Of a stretch of 64,000 nt of DNA, positions 1 to 12,190 are shown in pieces. The DNA comes from Sabellastarte sp. h YS-2021 (Eukaryota; Annelida; Polychaeta; Sabellida; Sabellidae), in assembly GCA_964017235.1 (NCBI GenBank), contig OZ024932.1, forward strand, positions 80,727,451 to 80,791,450, written 5' to 3'. The notes beneath the pieces were generated by a model. That model was not told the DNA's origin, made no database searches, and saw only the letters and a list, made by a program, of their open reading frames with translations. A program made the translations under genes and the position numbers. The first letter of the stretch is position 1. Each line of letters begins with the position of its first letter.

Positions 1-39
1 TATTACCTTTGTTTACTTCCTTTAAAGTTGGTTATTATG

Positions 40-262
40 CTTTATTCTCAAAGGTCAATATTCAAGGTCATCATTAGGCCTTCACCTTTGAGGGTAGTTG
101 TGACCTTGATTCATGATAAATGAAGTTCTTTCCAGTGTCAGATTCAGTTATGATCAGAAATAAAGAATATTTGTAAATAAAATTGTGCATATGTTAAAAG
201 AAGTAGAAATAGAATTATTAAAACCCAATTTGTGTGTTATTTCTTGTCTTGGGACTCCCTGG
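40..262 (+). repeat. 220-bp direct repeat, copy 1
   Basis: From gctttattctcaaaggtc to ggactccctgg it matches 7,212-7,435 with few changes. Upstream it also resembles the short stretch left of the LINE 3' end (tggttattggatgttatgc). It is an old duplication, not a coding region. Confidence 0.85.
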
Positions 263-1465
263 AGGTTAATCGGGCTGGTATCAAGGTGCCAGGAAGTTCA
301 ACCCTGGGAGGGTCCTATTTTCGAACGATTGGGAATTAGTATTGATCATCAATTGGTTTGTAAGCTTGATTCTCATTGGTGGTTGATTGGTCACCTTCCA
401 GCAGACCTTGGGGTTCTGCCATTTGAATTTTGGAGGTGAATGGGGTGACATTGATATATCACCCTCCCTTATCTTGTGCCCTCCCTATTGTATTTTGGTG
501 TTTGTTCTTAGCATAATCAATTAGTATTGTACAGAACATATTACTGCCATGTACTGTTTTTCAGGTTGCCAGCTGTAATATTGGCTGATGTCAATCATCA
601 CACTCACATTGCAATTGCTCTGACCAAATGCAACATGCCTTGCAACTTTATGGGGTGGTCAATTTCTGGAGCTTCCTATGGACATAATATGGTGGCTTAC
701 TTCTTTCTGCTCCAGCTGTTATGTTTTGCAATGTTAATAATCTATTCACGAACTTTAGTAAATTGCAATTGGATGTTGTGTTCTTTCAGTAATTATTGAA
801 CAGTAATATTATGTGTTGCAAGTTGTAATTAAATCGTCATTTCAACTTATTATGCTTCACCCCTTTGCTTAGAGCGTAACAAATGTTGCAAAATTACATT
901 ACATGTTGTATCATCAGTAATTTCTTAGTAACAGCTTCTGAATATAAGTTATACATCCCGTTTCTCTCCAATTTTCATTATTTACAGAATGCTTATTATC
1001 TTATTTAGTATTATAGTATTTTACCATTTTAAATATTTCTATTATATACATATGCACTTTGAATTGTTGGTCATCACGTTATTGCAATTCTTGAAATGTT
1101 GATGTTACTGTAAGGGGCCGTATTATTCAGTCATGTAAGGGTCTATTATTATTTAGTTAGATGAATTGCAGGCCTACAATTCACTGGTCATTGCACTGTT
1201 GTTTTCCTGGCTACTGATCTCTTTTCTTCTGGCTTACATCTTATGTTATCCTGGCTGTTACCTTTTACCACTTCGGTGGGTGAACTTCTGATCTACGAAC
1301 AATCAAATCTCATATTTAATACTCCATCTTATAGACTTACCATGCATTATAAATAATTTATATTCACATTTTATCATTGGTTTTTGTGTGTGTAACACAC
1401 CTTTCTTCTATTAGCTAGTAACAACAGTTAGCATTCTGGTTATTGGATGTTATGCTTTCTTTTCA
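263..1465. other. No gene recognised
   Basis: AT-rich sequence between repeat copy 1 and the LINE. Short frames here show no coding pattern or splice context. Confidence 0.6.
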
Positions 1466-1915
1466 AGTAAGTAAGTAAGTTAAAATTAAAGTGCAAAAAC
1501 ACGTGTTATGCTGCACTATTAAAAACTAATAAATACATTAACTAATATTTACAATAATAAGCAAAAGTATATATACAAATAACAAAAAAAAAACAATTAA
1601 CAAGTGGCCAAAAAAGACCAAGAAAAACAACATTATAAGAAATGACTAGAATAAAGACTAGAGTAAAAAAGCAACAAACAACAAAGAAAACAAAATGTAA
1701 ATATAAAACAGAGACAAAGTATGAAAATATCACAGTATAATTCTAACCAAAACTACATTAGAGAAATAAATTAACACAAAGGACAAAACACAAAATAATT
1801 TAATTAAAACTTTTTAAACAGGCCACATTCTTTTAAATAATTTATAATATTACAAACATTTTCATTGAATAACATTTTCATTGTATCTTTATCTCTATAA
1901 TATTTTATTCTAGTG

Positions 1916-2176
1916 TCATGTAGGTTGATAAGTCAAATAATATATGCAATGACATGGAATGCACCAGGGCATATCGTCACCTTTTAACAGATAACTGTGT
2001 GTAAAATAGGTGTGTCCTATTTGCACTCGAGTAATAACTATTTCTTCCCTACAGGATAAACCTGTCCAAACATAAAAATCTCCAACAGTAGGGTTTATTT
2101 GGAATAGTTTATCAGGGCACACATTCCACTGAGCTTGCCACTTTTGTCTAAAAACAATATTTACATCCACTTTCAA
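1916..2176 (-). pseudogene. LINE ORF2 C-terminal His/Cys tail
   Basis: Reads KWQAQWNVCPDKLFQINP, then VITRVQIGHTYFTHSYLL and MPWCIPCHCIYYL. The RxRIGHTxxTHxxLLxxxxxPxCxxC pattern is the standard C-terminus of I/Nimb/Jockey ORF2 proteins. Confidence 0.8.
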
Positions 2177-2209
2177 GTCTGTGAATTTTAATGTTTTAGA
2201 CTTTCAAGT

Positions 2210-2640
2210 CTAAAACATTGAAATTCAAGGCCTGTTTGGCAAGCTCATCTGCTTTTTCATTGTCATTTATGCCTACATGACTAGAAACCCAAGCTAAAAC
2301 AACTTTCTTATTCACTGAACAACAATCATTAAAAAGTTTTAAAATATCTTGAATAAAAGGATGATCACAATTGTTGCTATCAAGAGCAAGGCTCTATAAA
2401 GACTAGATAAAGAATCAGTGAATATGATAAAATGATCCCCATCAAAATTTTTCACAATATTCAAAGCCAGTTTTAGAGCTTTTAATTCAGCTGTGAATAT
2501 ACTAGCATTGCCAGGAAGCCTGACCCATGCACTGAGGTTATTAGATGTAGCAGCTGCAGCAACCCTCTTTTCTGCCTTCGATCCATCAGTATATATAGCC
2601 CTATGGTCAAGATAACTTTTCAACTGAGCAAATAGACTTT
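2210..2640 (-). pseudogene. LINE ORF2 RNase H domain
   Basis: AIYTDGSKAEKRVAAAA, ASIFTAELKALKLALNIV and FIIFTDSLSSL give the first three catalytic acids (D, E, D). The C-terminal part, near 2210-2300, reads AWVSSHVGINDNEKADELAK with the last Asp. RNase H after RT is a mark of the I group of LINEs. Confidence 0.85.
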
Positions 2641-2871
2641 GAAAAAGACATTCATCACCAAGATGTTTCTTTTGATGGGTGGTGAGGCTTCTGTACAGTC
2701 CAGGATGGGTCATCTGGCAATGACACAGTCTGAATTAGATCCAGCTGAGGACAGACAACAGACAAATCTTCCTCTACACAATGTCCAAAAGATCTTATTG
2801 CAGATGGTTTCTTGTCATAAAGATCATAATACTGGGGGTTAAAAACAACATCATAAGCTGGATGTTCAGGA

Positions 2872-4070
2872 TTACTTCTCAATTTCAAAGAAAGTATACT
2901 GAATACATAATTTATCAAACCTTAAATACAAGGGTGGTTCATTTGCCTCTACATACAAGCTTTGCATTGGAGAAGTCCTGAAGGCTCCTAGGCATATTCT
3001 TAAGCCCTGGTTTTGAATGGGTTCCAATTTCTTAAGATATGACTTACGAGCAGAACTTAAAATAGCACAACCATATTCCATTCTAGAGCGAACAAAAGCA
3101 TGATAAAGTCTCATTAAAACACTTCTATCTGCTCCCCAATCCATTTTTGAAACTACTTTAAGCAGGTTCATGGCTTTCTCACATTTCTGACGAATATAAA
3201 TTAATGTGGGCTTTAAAATTAAGTTTATTGTCAAAGATTACACCAAGAACTTAGTTTGTGGAACAAAAGGGATTTGTGAATCGTATATTGTTAATGTTGG
3301 GTCTGGTTAAAGTTTCCTTTTATTACAGAAAAGCATACAAACAGTTTTGGTTTTAGAAAATTTAAAACCATTTTCATCAGCCCATTTTTCAACCTTATTG
3401 AGACACAACTGAAATTGTCTTTCTATTGAAGCCATATTTCTAGATGAACAACTGATTGAGAAATCATCAACAAAAAGAGACTTTTCAAAGCTGGATGGAA
3501 TTACATCAGCAATACTATTAATCTTTAAAATAAATAAAGTAACAGAGAAGATGCTGCCTTGAGGGACACCCATCTCTTGCCCATGTATATCTGAATAAAC
3601 AGACCCTAAACCAACTCTAAAAACTCTATTGGATAAAAAATTCTGAATAAACATGGGCATTCGCCCCCTTAAGCCTGCTTTATGTAGATCTCTAATAAAA
3701 CCATGTTTCCAAACAGTATCGTAGGCTTTTTCTAAATAAAAAATACAGAGTCCACCTGGTTGCCTTTTAAAAAGGAATCGCAAACAAAAGATTCAAGTCT
3801 TATTAATTGGTCTGTTGCAGTTCGACCTTTTCTAAAACCACTTTGATATTTTGTTAAAATATTATTTTTCTCAAGAAACTAAACTAATCTAGTATTAATC
3901 ATTCTTTCCGTGGTTTTGCATAAACAGCTCATCAGAGATATGGGGCGATAATTGGATGGGCTTTTTGAGTCTTTGCCTGGTTTAGGAATAGGTATTACAG
4001 TGGCCTCTTTCCAGCATTCAGGAATTTCACCTGCAGCCCATATATCATTAAATATATTAAGTAACACCAT
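2872..4070 (-). pseudogene. LINE ORF2 reverse transcriptase domain, broken
   Basis: Fragments in order: ECWKEATVIPIPKPGKD and NYRPISLMSCLCKTTERM (3879-4070); FYLEKAYDTVWKHGF, MGVPQGSIFSVTLF and SLFVDDFSISC (3307-3783), the catalytic FVDD box; then WGADRSVLMRLYHAFVRS and MEYGCAILSSARKSYLKK (2872-3234), the thumb region. Stops and shifts between pieces show it is dead. Confidence 0.9.
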
Positions 4071-4702
4071 AAGTTAGTCTCTTGGCAGATGTTTAAGCTG
4101 TTATGATAATGATATGATTATCATAATGAATTTCATCTGGACCAGTGGCTGTGACATGAAACTTTTTCACAGCATCACATATTTCTCTAATGGTAAATGG
4201 TACATTGTAGTTTTCAGAGTTGTCAGTGTCAAAATCCAAGTGTTCTTTTTCAGCTTTCTCTTGATATTTTTTAAACTTTGTTAATTGTGGCTGCTAGAAT
4301 TCTTGCTAATTTCTTGGACCAACCTATTTGCTATGTCCACTCTTTCTGTTATTTTTGTGCCATCATTATTTTCCAGATGGTGTACTGTGGTGTTACTTTG
4401 TTTGCCACTTATTTTCCTAATCATTTCCCATACCTTCTTTGCTGGTGTCTTTACATTTAGTTTTGATACATATTCATGCCATGATTTCCTTTTATTTTCT
4501 TTAATTACTTTACCAGCACTGGCTCAACAGTTTTTATATTCATTTATGTTATCTGATGTAGGATTTATACAGCATTTATCCATTGCATTTTGACAAGCTT
4601 TAACAGCTTTTTTGCATTCACTATTGAACCATGGTTTATAGCTACCAGTGGACTGTCCAGATGACTTTGGCACACATTTTGTTGCTATATCATTTAACTT
4701 AT

Positions 4703-5508
4703 CTAAAAATGCAGGAAACATTTTTCTGTTATATCAGTAAAACTATGCCTATTGATATCTAAAGAGCAGTAAAGTTTGAATTTTGGCCAAATGGCCTTTT
4801 TTAGATTCCAACGAGGAACATTGTCCTTTGGGATACTCTTAACTATGTCAATAAAAATAGGAAAATGATCACTACCATACTGATCTGAATGGACCTGCCA
4901 TGCAAAATAAAAAAAAACAGATGCAGAACATAAAGACAAATCTATTGAGGTGAATGAACCAGATGCAGGTTGAAAGTAGGTAGGTGACTTATCGTGAAGT
5001 AAACAAATATTGGAGAATTCAAGAAGATGTTCAACCTTATTACCTAAACTATTGGATGGGTAACAACCCCATAGATCACTATGTGCATTAATTCACCAAT
5101 AAATAAAAAAGCTGCAGGTAATTGGTTGACTAGATTATCAAGATCACTTTGTGCAACATTAAAATGTGGTGTAATATATACATTACATACAGTTATAGTT
5201 TTATGTAGAGATACTTTTACAGCAACTGCCTGCAGTTCTGTATCCAACTCAAGTACCTCATGAGGTATACCTTTCTTAATAAAGATGGAGCAGCCACCAG
5301 TGGTTCTCCCATCTACTTCTGACACACATGTTTTAAAATAATGATCAAACCCTCTAATATTTACATTATCTGTATCTTTAAAATGGGTTTCCTGCAATGC
5401 TAAAATGTAGGGTTTAGAATTGGAAATGAAATTTTTAATTTCTTCAAAATTTGGCCTACGGCCACAACAGTTCCACTGTAGTATACTTTTATTTTTGTTT
5501 GGTTCCAT
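4703..5508 (-). pseudogene. LINE ORF2 endonuclease domain, broken
   Basis: Starts MEPNKNKSILQWNCCGRR, then PYILALQETHF, the APE-type endonuclease motifs (QWN and QET). Further on TGGCSIFIKKGI and VCNVYITP appear, and in another frame YGSDHFPIFIDI, the terminal SDHxP motif. Frameshifts near 5060 and 4940 destroy it. Confidence 0.87.
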
Positions 5509-5800
5509 TATTTACACTTTTATTGCCACTCCGCCTTGTGAATTTGTGATCAGAGATTCTTTGCTACTCATGTCACTGTCACTATCACTCAAAGCATCAT
5601 ATTTGTTGTATTGTTTAATAGGGTCATTAGATCCCTTATGTTGTTTGGTCAAAATATACTTTACTCTGACTTATTTTCAATTTAATAGGGTCATTTTGAG
5701 ATGTACTTGTCTGACTTGATGAACTTATTTTAGTCACTTTAGTTGTCTGTTTTTCAACTGCACACTTTTTGGGTTGTTTCAAACCATCTGGCCAAGTCAT

Positions 5801-6703
5801 TTATGTTTGTGTTTCCACTGTTAATGTTTTCACCACAGGTTTGGTTGCTGCAGCTACTTGGGCATAGGTTGTCTTCACAGAATTAAATATATCCATTTGT
5901 TTTTTTACTTCTGTGTATGAAATCCCTCTTTCTGCATTTATTCTTTGAATTTCCTTTTCTTCTTTCCATTTTGGACATTCTTTATCATTTGATGCATGCT
6001 TTCCTTGGCAATTTACACATCTTCCTTCATTCTTACATTCTTGAGATTCTGTATGATCTTCTTGCCCAAATTTAGTGCAAACTTCATTCTTTCTGCAGCT
6101 GAACTTAGTATGACCAAACTTTTGACACTTGTACCATCTCACAGGATTTGGGATAAATTATGATACAGCCACTCTGTAGTAACCCACCCTGATGTATTTT
6201 GGTAAGGTCTGGGTTTGAAAGGTCAATATAAATGTCCCTGTTGGTTTCCTTTGTCCATCCCTGAATACCGATATCCTGTCCAGCTTTATGACACCTTCAT
6301 CTTTTAGTCCTTCTAATATTTCCTCATCAGAACAGTCTTTTATATCCGGGCATCTAATGACCCCTTTCGTTGTGTTCATTCTGTAGTGTGGCAACACATT
6401 GATGGGTATAATAATGTCCATAGTCAAGTTCAATTTGGTTGTTTTCAGTAGTTTGCTGCTTTGAGCTTCCTTGTCAACTTCAATTAATATCTCTCCGTTC
6501 CTTAATTTCTTTATATTAAAAGGATCGGACCCTAAAACAGTAACAATGGCCTTGTTTACAGCAATTGGCGACAGTTTAGACAAGGGTCTCTCATTGTCTG
6601 TGCCTTTTATCAACAAAAAACGTGGCCATGAACAAATTGGTGCAGAATCCAAGCTTGTAGTCAAGATATCAGTTGAGAGTGTTGAGTAGCCATAGTAAAA
6701 CAA
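5801..6703 (-). pseudogene. LINE ORF1 (gag-like, zinc knuckles), broken
   Basis: Two frames cover it. The N-terminal part (6158-6703) includes SWPRFLLIKGTDNERPL and a RNA-binding-like region, DIKDCSDEEILEGLKDEGV. The C-terminal part (5801-6142) has three CCHC-like knuckles: CQKFGHTKFSC, CTKFGQEDHTESQEC and CVNCQGKHASNDKEC, followed by a helical tail with GISYTEVKK. This pattern is typical of Nimb/Jockey/I ORF1 proteins. A frame break near 6150 separates the parts. Confidence 0.85.
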
Positions 6704-7211
6704 TAATCATTGCCAATGCTTTCCACCCATCCTTCGAGCCCAACAAGGGGATATCACAATAGTGTGGGGCTGAGCCCTGCACACTGATATCAGAGATACA
6801 TTAGCAATATACTCAAAGAACACAAAAGTGAACCTTGATTTACCTGTACAGCAGCCGCCTTCTGGATACTCCAAACAAAAGCACAAACCAAACACCAGCA
6901 AAATACAATCAAAAACAACAGTATAAACCATTAGAATAAACAAGCCATCATTAATTTGGAGCACTAGGGCTTGGCACTACCAGCTGATTGATTAAGCCAG
7001 CCCATCTTAACCTTCCAACTAAGTGATATTGAGGCCAAAGCTCTGTATTGCCTCCTCAATGTCGCAACAAAGTATTGGCTCAACGGCCAGGACTCTCTTC
7101 CACTGACACGGATCACAACCCATGGCAAAATGGCTGCCCCCAATTAGTCGCCTGTTACGACACGCAGGATATGTTGGGCCTATTCTACATCCCCGGACCC
7201 ACAGGGGGCGC

Positions 7212-7435
7212 TTTATTCTCAAAGGTCAATATTCAAGGTTATCATTAGGCCTTCACCGTTTAGGGTGGTTGTGACCTTGATTCATGAAAAATGAAGTTCT
7301 TCCCATGTCAGATTCAGTTATGATCAGAAATAAAGAATATTTGTAAATAAAATTGTGCATATGTCAAAAGAAGTAGAAATAGAATAATTAAAACCCAATT
7401 TGTGTGTTATTTCTTGTCTTGGAACTCCCTGGGGG
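7212..7435 (+). repeat. 220-bp direct repeat, copy 2 (interrupted by the LINE)
   Basis: Homology with copy 1 begins exactly at the LINE 5' boundary, and the missing left edge appears at about 1,430-1,465 beyond the LINE 3' end. The LINE therefore landed inside copy 2. Confidence 0.8.
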
Positions 7436-8344
7436 CTGACAGTGTATATCTGTATCATTAGTTTGTCAGTAAGACATTGACTTGAAATCAAATGTCCAAT
7501 GTGTTATGCGTGTGGGTGTGGGATTTAGGTGTTTATTTCATGGGGAATTCAAGGAGTAAATTAATTACCTGGTAAGATAATAATACCCGAGCATGATAAT
7601 ATAACAGCATGAAACAAAACAGTCGAGGCTGCTTTGTCAAAATCAAAAGGTGGTAAATTAACACGTACTTGTGTAAAGAAAATCGCCTGTAAAAATCCCC
7701 TGATACAAAAAGATTTTTGTTTTTGTTTACCTTCTTGTTGTGAATACTTTTACTTTCCTGTCAAAATAATTAAAACAGGACGTGAGTAATTTCCCATATG
7801 ATAAGATCAAATACAAGGGGTTTTTAATTAAACTCAAGCTTGAGTAACAGTAAAATATGTAGGAGAAATCGCAAGATGGCTTTGTTCTATTTAAATTGAA
7901 CCATGAAAAGAGAGTCACGTAGAGTTATTTAAGCATAATAAATATAACCTGCCATACATACAACAACTTATTCCACAAAGAAAGTTTCAAAGAACTCCGG
8001 AACCCATATCCTTTCAAGTTCTCCCGATTGAAAAGTGAAATTTAAAGTCGGTCCATTTCAAAGCTTGCATTTCCGTAAACTATTAACTTATAAATACATA
8101 CACAAACAGGAGCACTCAGAGAGCGCATACATTGTCCAAGGCACATAATAATAAGTCAATGGGAAAATATATGGCTCATTATATTTTTGTCCAGATCACT
8201 CGCAAAATTTAATGAAATCCAAGTGGGACCAATTAAGAACCCCTCTTCTAAGCAGGATTGCGCAAATACTACTAGTTGAAATTTCATGAAAAAAATAGAA
8301 TATGGACCTTTGTCCAACTTAGACTCCATTAAATTTTGAGTATT

Positions 8345-8590
8345 TTCATATTTACTAATTACACAATCCGCATACCTTCTGTACCTCAAAATAAAATCAA
8401 TATGCCACCTGTACCCCCCAAAATATAATATGCCACATGTTTGTGTGTACCTAAACAATACAATCAATAAGCCATCTGTACTAAATAGATATAATCAATA
8501 TGCCATCTGTACCTCAAGAATACAATCAATAGGCCATTTGTACCTTGAAGAATGCAATCAATAATTGTTCATCAAAGATACAATGAACAT
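8345..8590 (+). repeat. Short degenerate tandem repeat
   Basis: At least five units of about 30-40 bp built on tcaatatgccatctgtacct, with variable spacers. Non-coding. Confidence 0.7.
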
Positions 8591-8659
8591 ATCATTAGTA
8601 CCTTTACAGTCAAATGACCAGTTGCTCATCCTTTGCGAAACAACATTCCGAGAAACTAG

Positions 8660-8745
8660 AATCTTTGTGCAAAGTTGGGGTTGTACGTCCATTCAACAGC
8701 CAGGGTCATATTGGAACAGGTCCGCAGCATGTAAATCTACAACTC
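8660..8745 (-). repeat. SINE 3'-domain fragment
   Basis: On the minus strand it reads gcggacctgttccaatatga then ccctggctgttgaatgg, the same block as in the SINE copies at 10,990 and 26,815. Confidence 0.55.
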
Positions 8746-9983
8746 CGTATGGGCTAGTGTACAACATATAGAGTATATTGTATGAGTACATTTTATTCCT
8801 ATTTAAATATATAGATTAAGTGAACTTGTTCTCACCACTGGAGAGATAAAGTCTTACTCTACATGAAATTTTGGGTGAAAGTAATATCATTTTAATAATT
8901 CCCCATAAAGATCTTAATATGCACACGAATTATCAAGGTATTTGTCACATGAGTTGACATTTGTCTTGGGCATGTGAAGCCAAAACTATCATACAACGTA
9001 CTCGTACGTGGAAGTTGATATACAAAGGAAGTTCTCACATGATAGAAGGTATAACCTCCAAGTTCAATCGGTGGTATTTTCTTGTAGCACTGATGTTGGC
9101 TAAAACTACCAGTAAAGTGACGATTGCTGACAGGCGATAAATAAAAAAGTAGTCCATTAAAATATTCCACCACGCTAGCTAAGCTCTTTTCAAAGTAAGT
9201 AAAACTTGTCTGAAAATACCATCTTTGCAGACTTTATGTTAGATTCATACACCGATGTTATTTCCTTATCATGCCTAGGCAGTGGGATATGGGGGTTTTA
9301 GAATCTTGAGGAAAGGAAAGCAAACAAATCAGGTGTCTTTCTGATATAGATGTTCTAAAATGCAGCTTTGCTCTCACACAATGTCCTGTTGATAATATGT
9401 AACTGTAATTAACTCTTTGATCAGTTAGTGTGATCCTTGGTGGGTTTGGTGTGTAGCATACCAATAGAATTGTAGCAATAAAACACCCTATAATTGAATA
9501 ACACCTCGGAGCCCCTTCCCAGTTTTCCATCACCTGAGGATATATCGTAACTAAATTCTTCATATTTTTAATCGCGGAATTTGACAATAAACATGAAACC
9601 TTTTATTTTTCACCACCTTCCACTTAACCAGTTTTGAAAGTCAACATTGATTTAACCTACATTGAAATACGGGCTGGCAACTTTTGCTACGGATCTGTAA
9701 CAATTTTAAGTTGAAGATCTGTTGGTATCGATCCGAACAATTCTGCGGTAAACTTCGTACACTGACAATAATACAGATTTCAAATCCAAAGAAAACTCAA
9801 CAGTTAAGACAAGCTCAGATATCAGTTTGCTTTTCCTGCAGATACTTGTTACAAAGCAAATGCCATCCACAATATCAAAATGTTGATATTAATTATATGT
9901 AGTTAGACCTCTAAATATTTAACACCGAGAAACCAGTCCCTTACACATTGAAAGGAACGAAAATCCAAACTACAGAGATTTCA

Positions 9984-10016
9984 TGGGAGGGGGGGTGGGG
10001 GGGGGGTGGGGGTGGT
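9984..10016 (+). other. Long G-rich tract (G-quadruplex candidate)
   Basis: G runs of 3, 7, 10 and 5 are separated by single A or T bases, a layout that can fold into a G-quadruplex on the plus strand. Run length may be imprecise because such tracts are hard to sequence. Confidence 0.75.
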
Positions 10017-10084
10017 GACTACTGTTGCATAAATTAGATCTACTTGTAAATAATTAGATCTAGCTGGTGACTAATTAAGCTATG

Positions 10085-10224
10085 ACGACAAAGGCAGGTG
10101 TCACATCTTTCAGTCAGCAAATGTGATTCTAAGGCCACAACAAGTTTCAGACAGAATCTTGTCAGATCTTGGAAGGTTCAGAAGCTTTTGAGAAGGATCA
10201 GAAGTATTTTTGAGAAATTACAAG
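10085..10224 (+). other. Possible non-coding leader exon ending in a consensus donor
   Basis: The sequence ends TTACAAG|GTAAGTC, a near-perfect splice donor, and lies about 70 bp after a long G-rich tract. No long reading frame is present. It could be the 5' leader of the downstream gene or a chance match. Confidence is low. Confidence 0.2.
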
Positions 10225-10929
10225 GTAAGTCTTTTTATTGAGTTACGCCTTTATTTCTCGACACGCATATTCTGCTACATTGAAATAACAAGAAGAATTG
10301 AAAACCTTCAAACCGGAATTATATATTATAAAGTTTATCAAAAAGTGTGACATTTTTGTTTGTTCAACATGCTCAACTAAATAGTACAGAAAAATATAAC
10401 ATTTGAATTGGTTCTGTGAAGTTGGGATTAAAATTGTCTATATGACTGAATTAATTAAAATTCCTCGTGTAAATTCAGGGTATTTAAAAATGTGATGATT
10501 TGCTTAGACGAGAGTGTTCACTAAATTCTAATTTTCTCTAGATAAGATAATAAGATGTTTCAAATAGCTAGCTGAGGATTGATAATGGTATCTTTATCAG
10601 TTCTGACTAGACACGTTGCTGATTTTTATTTCTACATTGATTTTACAAAATCCTAATTCGCAATTCTGTATCTGATTAATTACAATTACACGTAAAAAGA
10701 CATGAATTGATTTTATTATTAACTGCATCTTTTAAAAGAATAACAAAATGATGCAATCATATATGTTACTAGAACTACGCATTGTTTGGTTGCTTCCCAG
10801 AGTGGATCTTGATACAATTGATGGAAAGTGAAGATAGTTGTCGATTAGCAAAAAGCCATGCAGTTTATTGGGGAAACAAATATGTAAAGCTTTGTCAAGC
10901 AGTAACTGACATCATGATAACATAAGATT

Positions 10930-11060
10930 CAATTGTCCAGTGGCTTAGTGGTTAGCTAGTTTGGCATCTAATCACAGGCTGTCACCACAAGTGACAATGC
11001 TGAGGATCTGTCCCAATATGACCAAGGTTGTTAAACGCTACGTAAAACCCCGAAGTAGGA
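10930..11060 (+). repeat. tRNA-derived SINE fragment
   Basis: Contains tggcttagtggttagctag (A-box-like) and, after a degenerate middle, atgctgaggatctgtcccaa and tatgaccaaggttgttaaac, the 3' block shared with other SINEs in the window. Confidence 0.6.
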
Positions 11061-11374
11061 TATTTAATCATTTTGCAAATAAATCGATTCAATACAGTTT
11101 ATTACACCCCCAGTGCTAAAACCTTTAACTACGATTGGTTTAAATCAGACCATATGACCCTTATCACTAGAGCTATAACATCGTGCAAAAAAGTCAATTT
11201 TATTGATTAAAATGTCTAACTACATGGACGTTTATAATCCAAGGTAAAACACAACCAAGTAAAATAGTTAAAACGTTCAATGTAAATCACCACCTACATG
11301 CAGGCAACACAGAAATATACTTAACCAAGAAGAATTACAAGTTGTATAAAAAATAGATAAGTAATACATATTCT

Positions 11375-11530
11375 GAGATCAGAGGTCGCATCCTGGCCTG
11401 ACCTCCAGTGAGAAAGGTGGTAGTTGCTTGCCCTTGGTTGGCAGTTTACAGTACAGAACATAAGCTAACTGTATTCATTGGTTTCGCCTTCCTTTCCAAC
11501 CACCCCAAACAAAATAACCGATAAGGTACT
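11375..11530 (+). repeat. SINE-like remnant
   Basis: The stretch ggtggtagttgcttgccctt, ttggcagtttacagtacaga and attggtttcgccttcc parallels the middle of the complete SINE at 26,651 (ttggtagctacttgccgatg, ggtttacagtgctg, tggtttcctcc). Confidence 0.55.
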
Positions 11531-12190
11531 AGACACAACGAAAAACACAGATTAAATAAAACTCTAAGTATGTGGCTCTGGATAACGCAAACTTTCACTT
11601 AACTCCACACATCAGATTTAACAAGATGCCTCGAATCTGTGACACAGTGATGAGTTATGTGCAACTAAAATGCAAACAGGTGAAAAAAACAGAGCTGAGA
11701 CAGTTTAAAGTTGTGTTTTGCAGTGAGTCAATTTAGCAATAAGATACCCAAATAAAGTAAGGAACCTTGATATCATTTCTGACACTGAAAATTTTTACCA
11801 AAATCAGATATCAAATATCTAACTCCCCACCATTTATTTGATTTGCATATAATTTGAAAGTACATCTTGTTTGAAAACTCGGTCCAGGTGGTCAATGTTA
11901 TGACGGAAAGTTGTATGAATTACAGCAACTCAGTGCTCTAATACCCCATTCCCACTACGGGCAGTATAACCCACGGTTATAGGAAACTTCCCTGTCCTTC
12001 AACTACTGTCTGAGGTGTTTATGATACAGCGGCAAAATGTCCATTACCTTGCGCATCCTATGGAGGTTTTAAAATGTTACAAATTTCTGCCTCTGAATTT
12101 GATACCGTGAGCATGCATAGATGAATGCGAGCATGTCCAAATGAATTTATTGCTATGATAACTGAAGGTGTAGTCCACTGTGTATATCAG

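Larger units (their letters stand above)
1466..7211 (-). mobile_element. Near full-length, decayed I/Nimb-type LINE
   Basis: Read on the minus strand it has a 5' leader with gtgggtccggggatgtag and a gtcgtaacaggcgact-type segment (about 6,960-7,211), as seen at the start of many invertebrate LINEs of this kind, then ORF1 with Cys-rich knuckles, an endonuclease, RT, RNase H, a His/Cys tail, and an (ACTT)n-like 3' end at 1,466-1,481. Several frameshifts and stops break both ORFs. Flanks gctttattctcaa (right) and gctttcttttcaa (left) match at 11 of 13 bases, a likely worn target duplication. The element broke the second copy of an older direct repeat (see 7,212-7,435). Confidence 0.88.
7436..9960. 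other. Non-coding, no gene recognised
   Basis: Apart from the two small repeats listed separately, this stretch shows no reading frame with coding character and no recognisable RNA gene. Confidence 0.55.

Noticed and set aside
185..799. Short plus-strand frames as genes
   Set aside because: No splice context or recognisable motif; one overlaps the 220-bp repeat.
40..7435. LTR retrotransposon bounded by the 220-bp repeats
   Set aside because: The interior is a LINE with RNase H, endonuclease and a simple 3' tail, the left repeat lies 1.2 kb outside the LINE, and no LTR-type protease/integrase is present.
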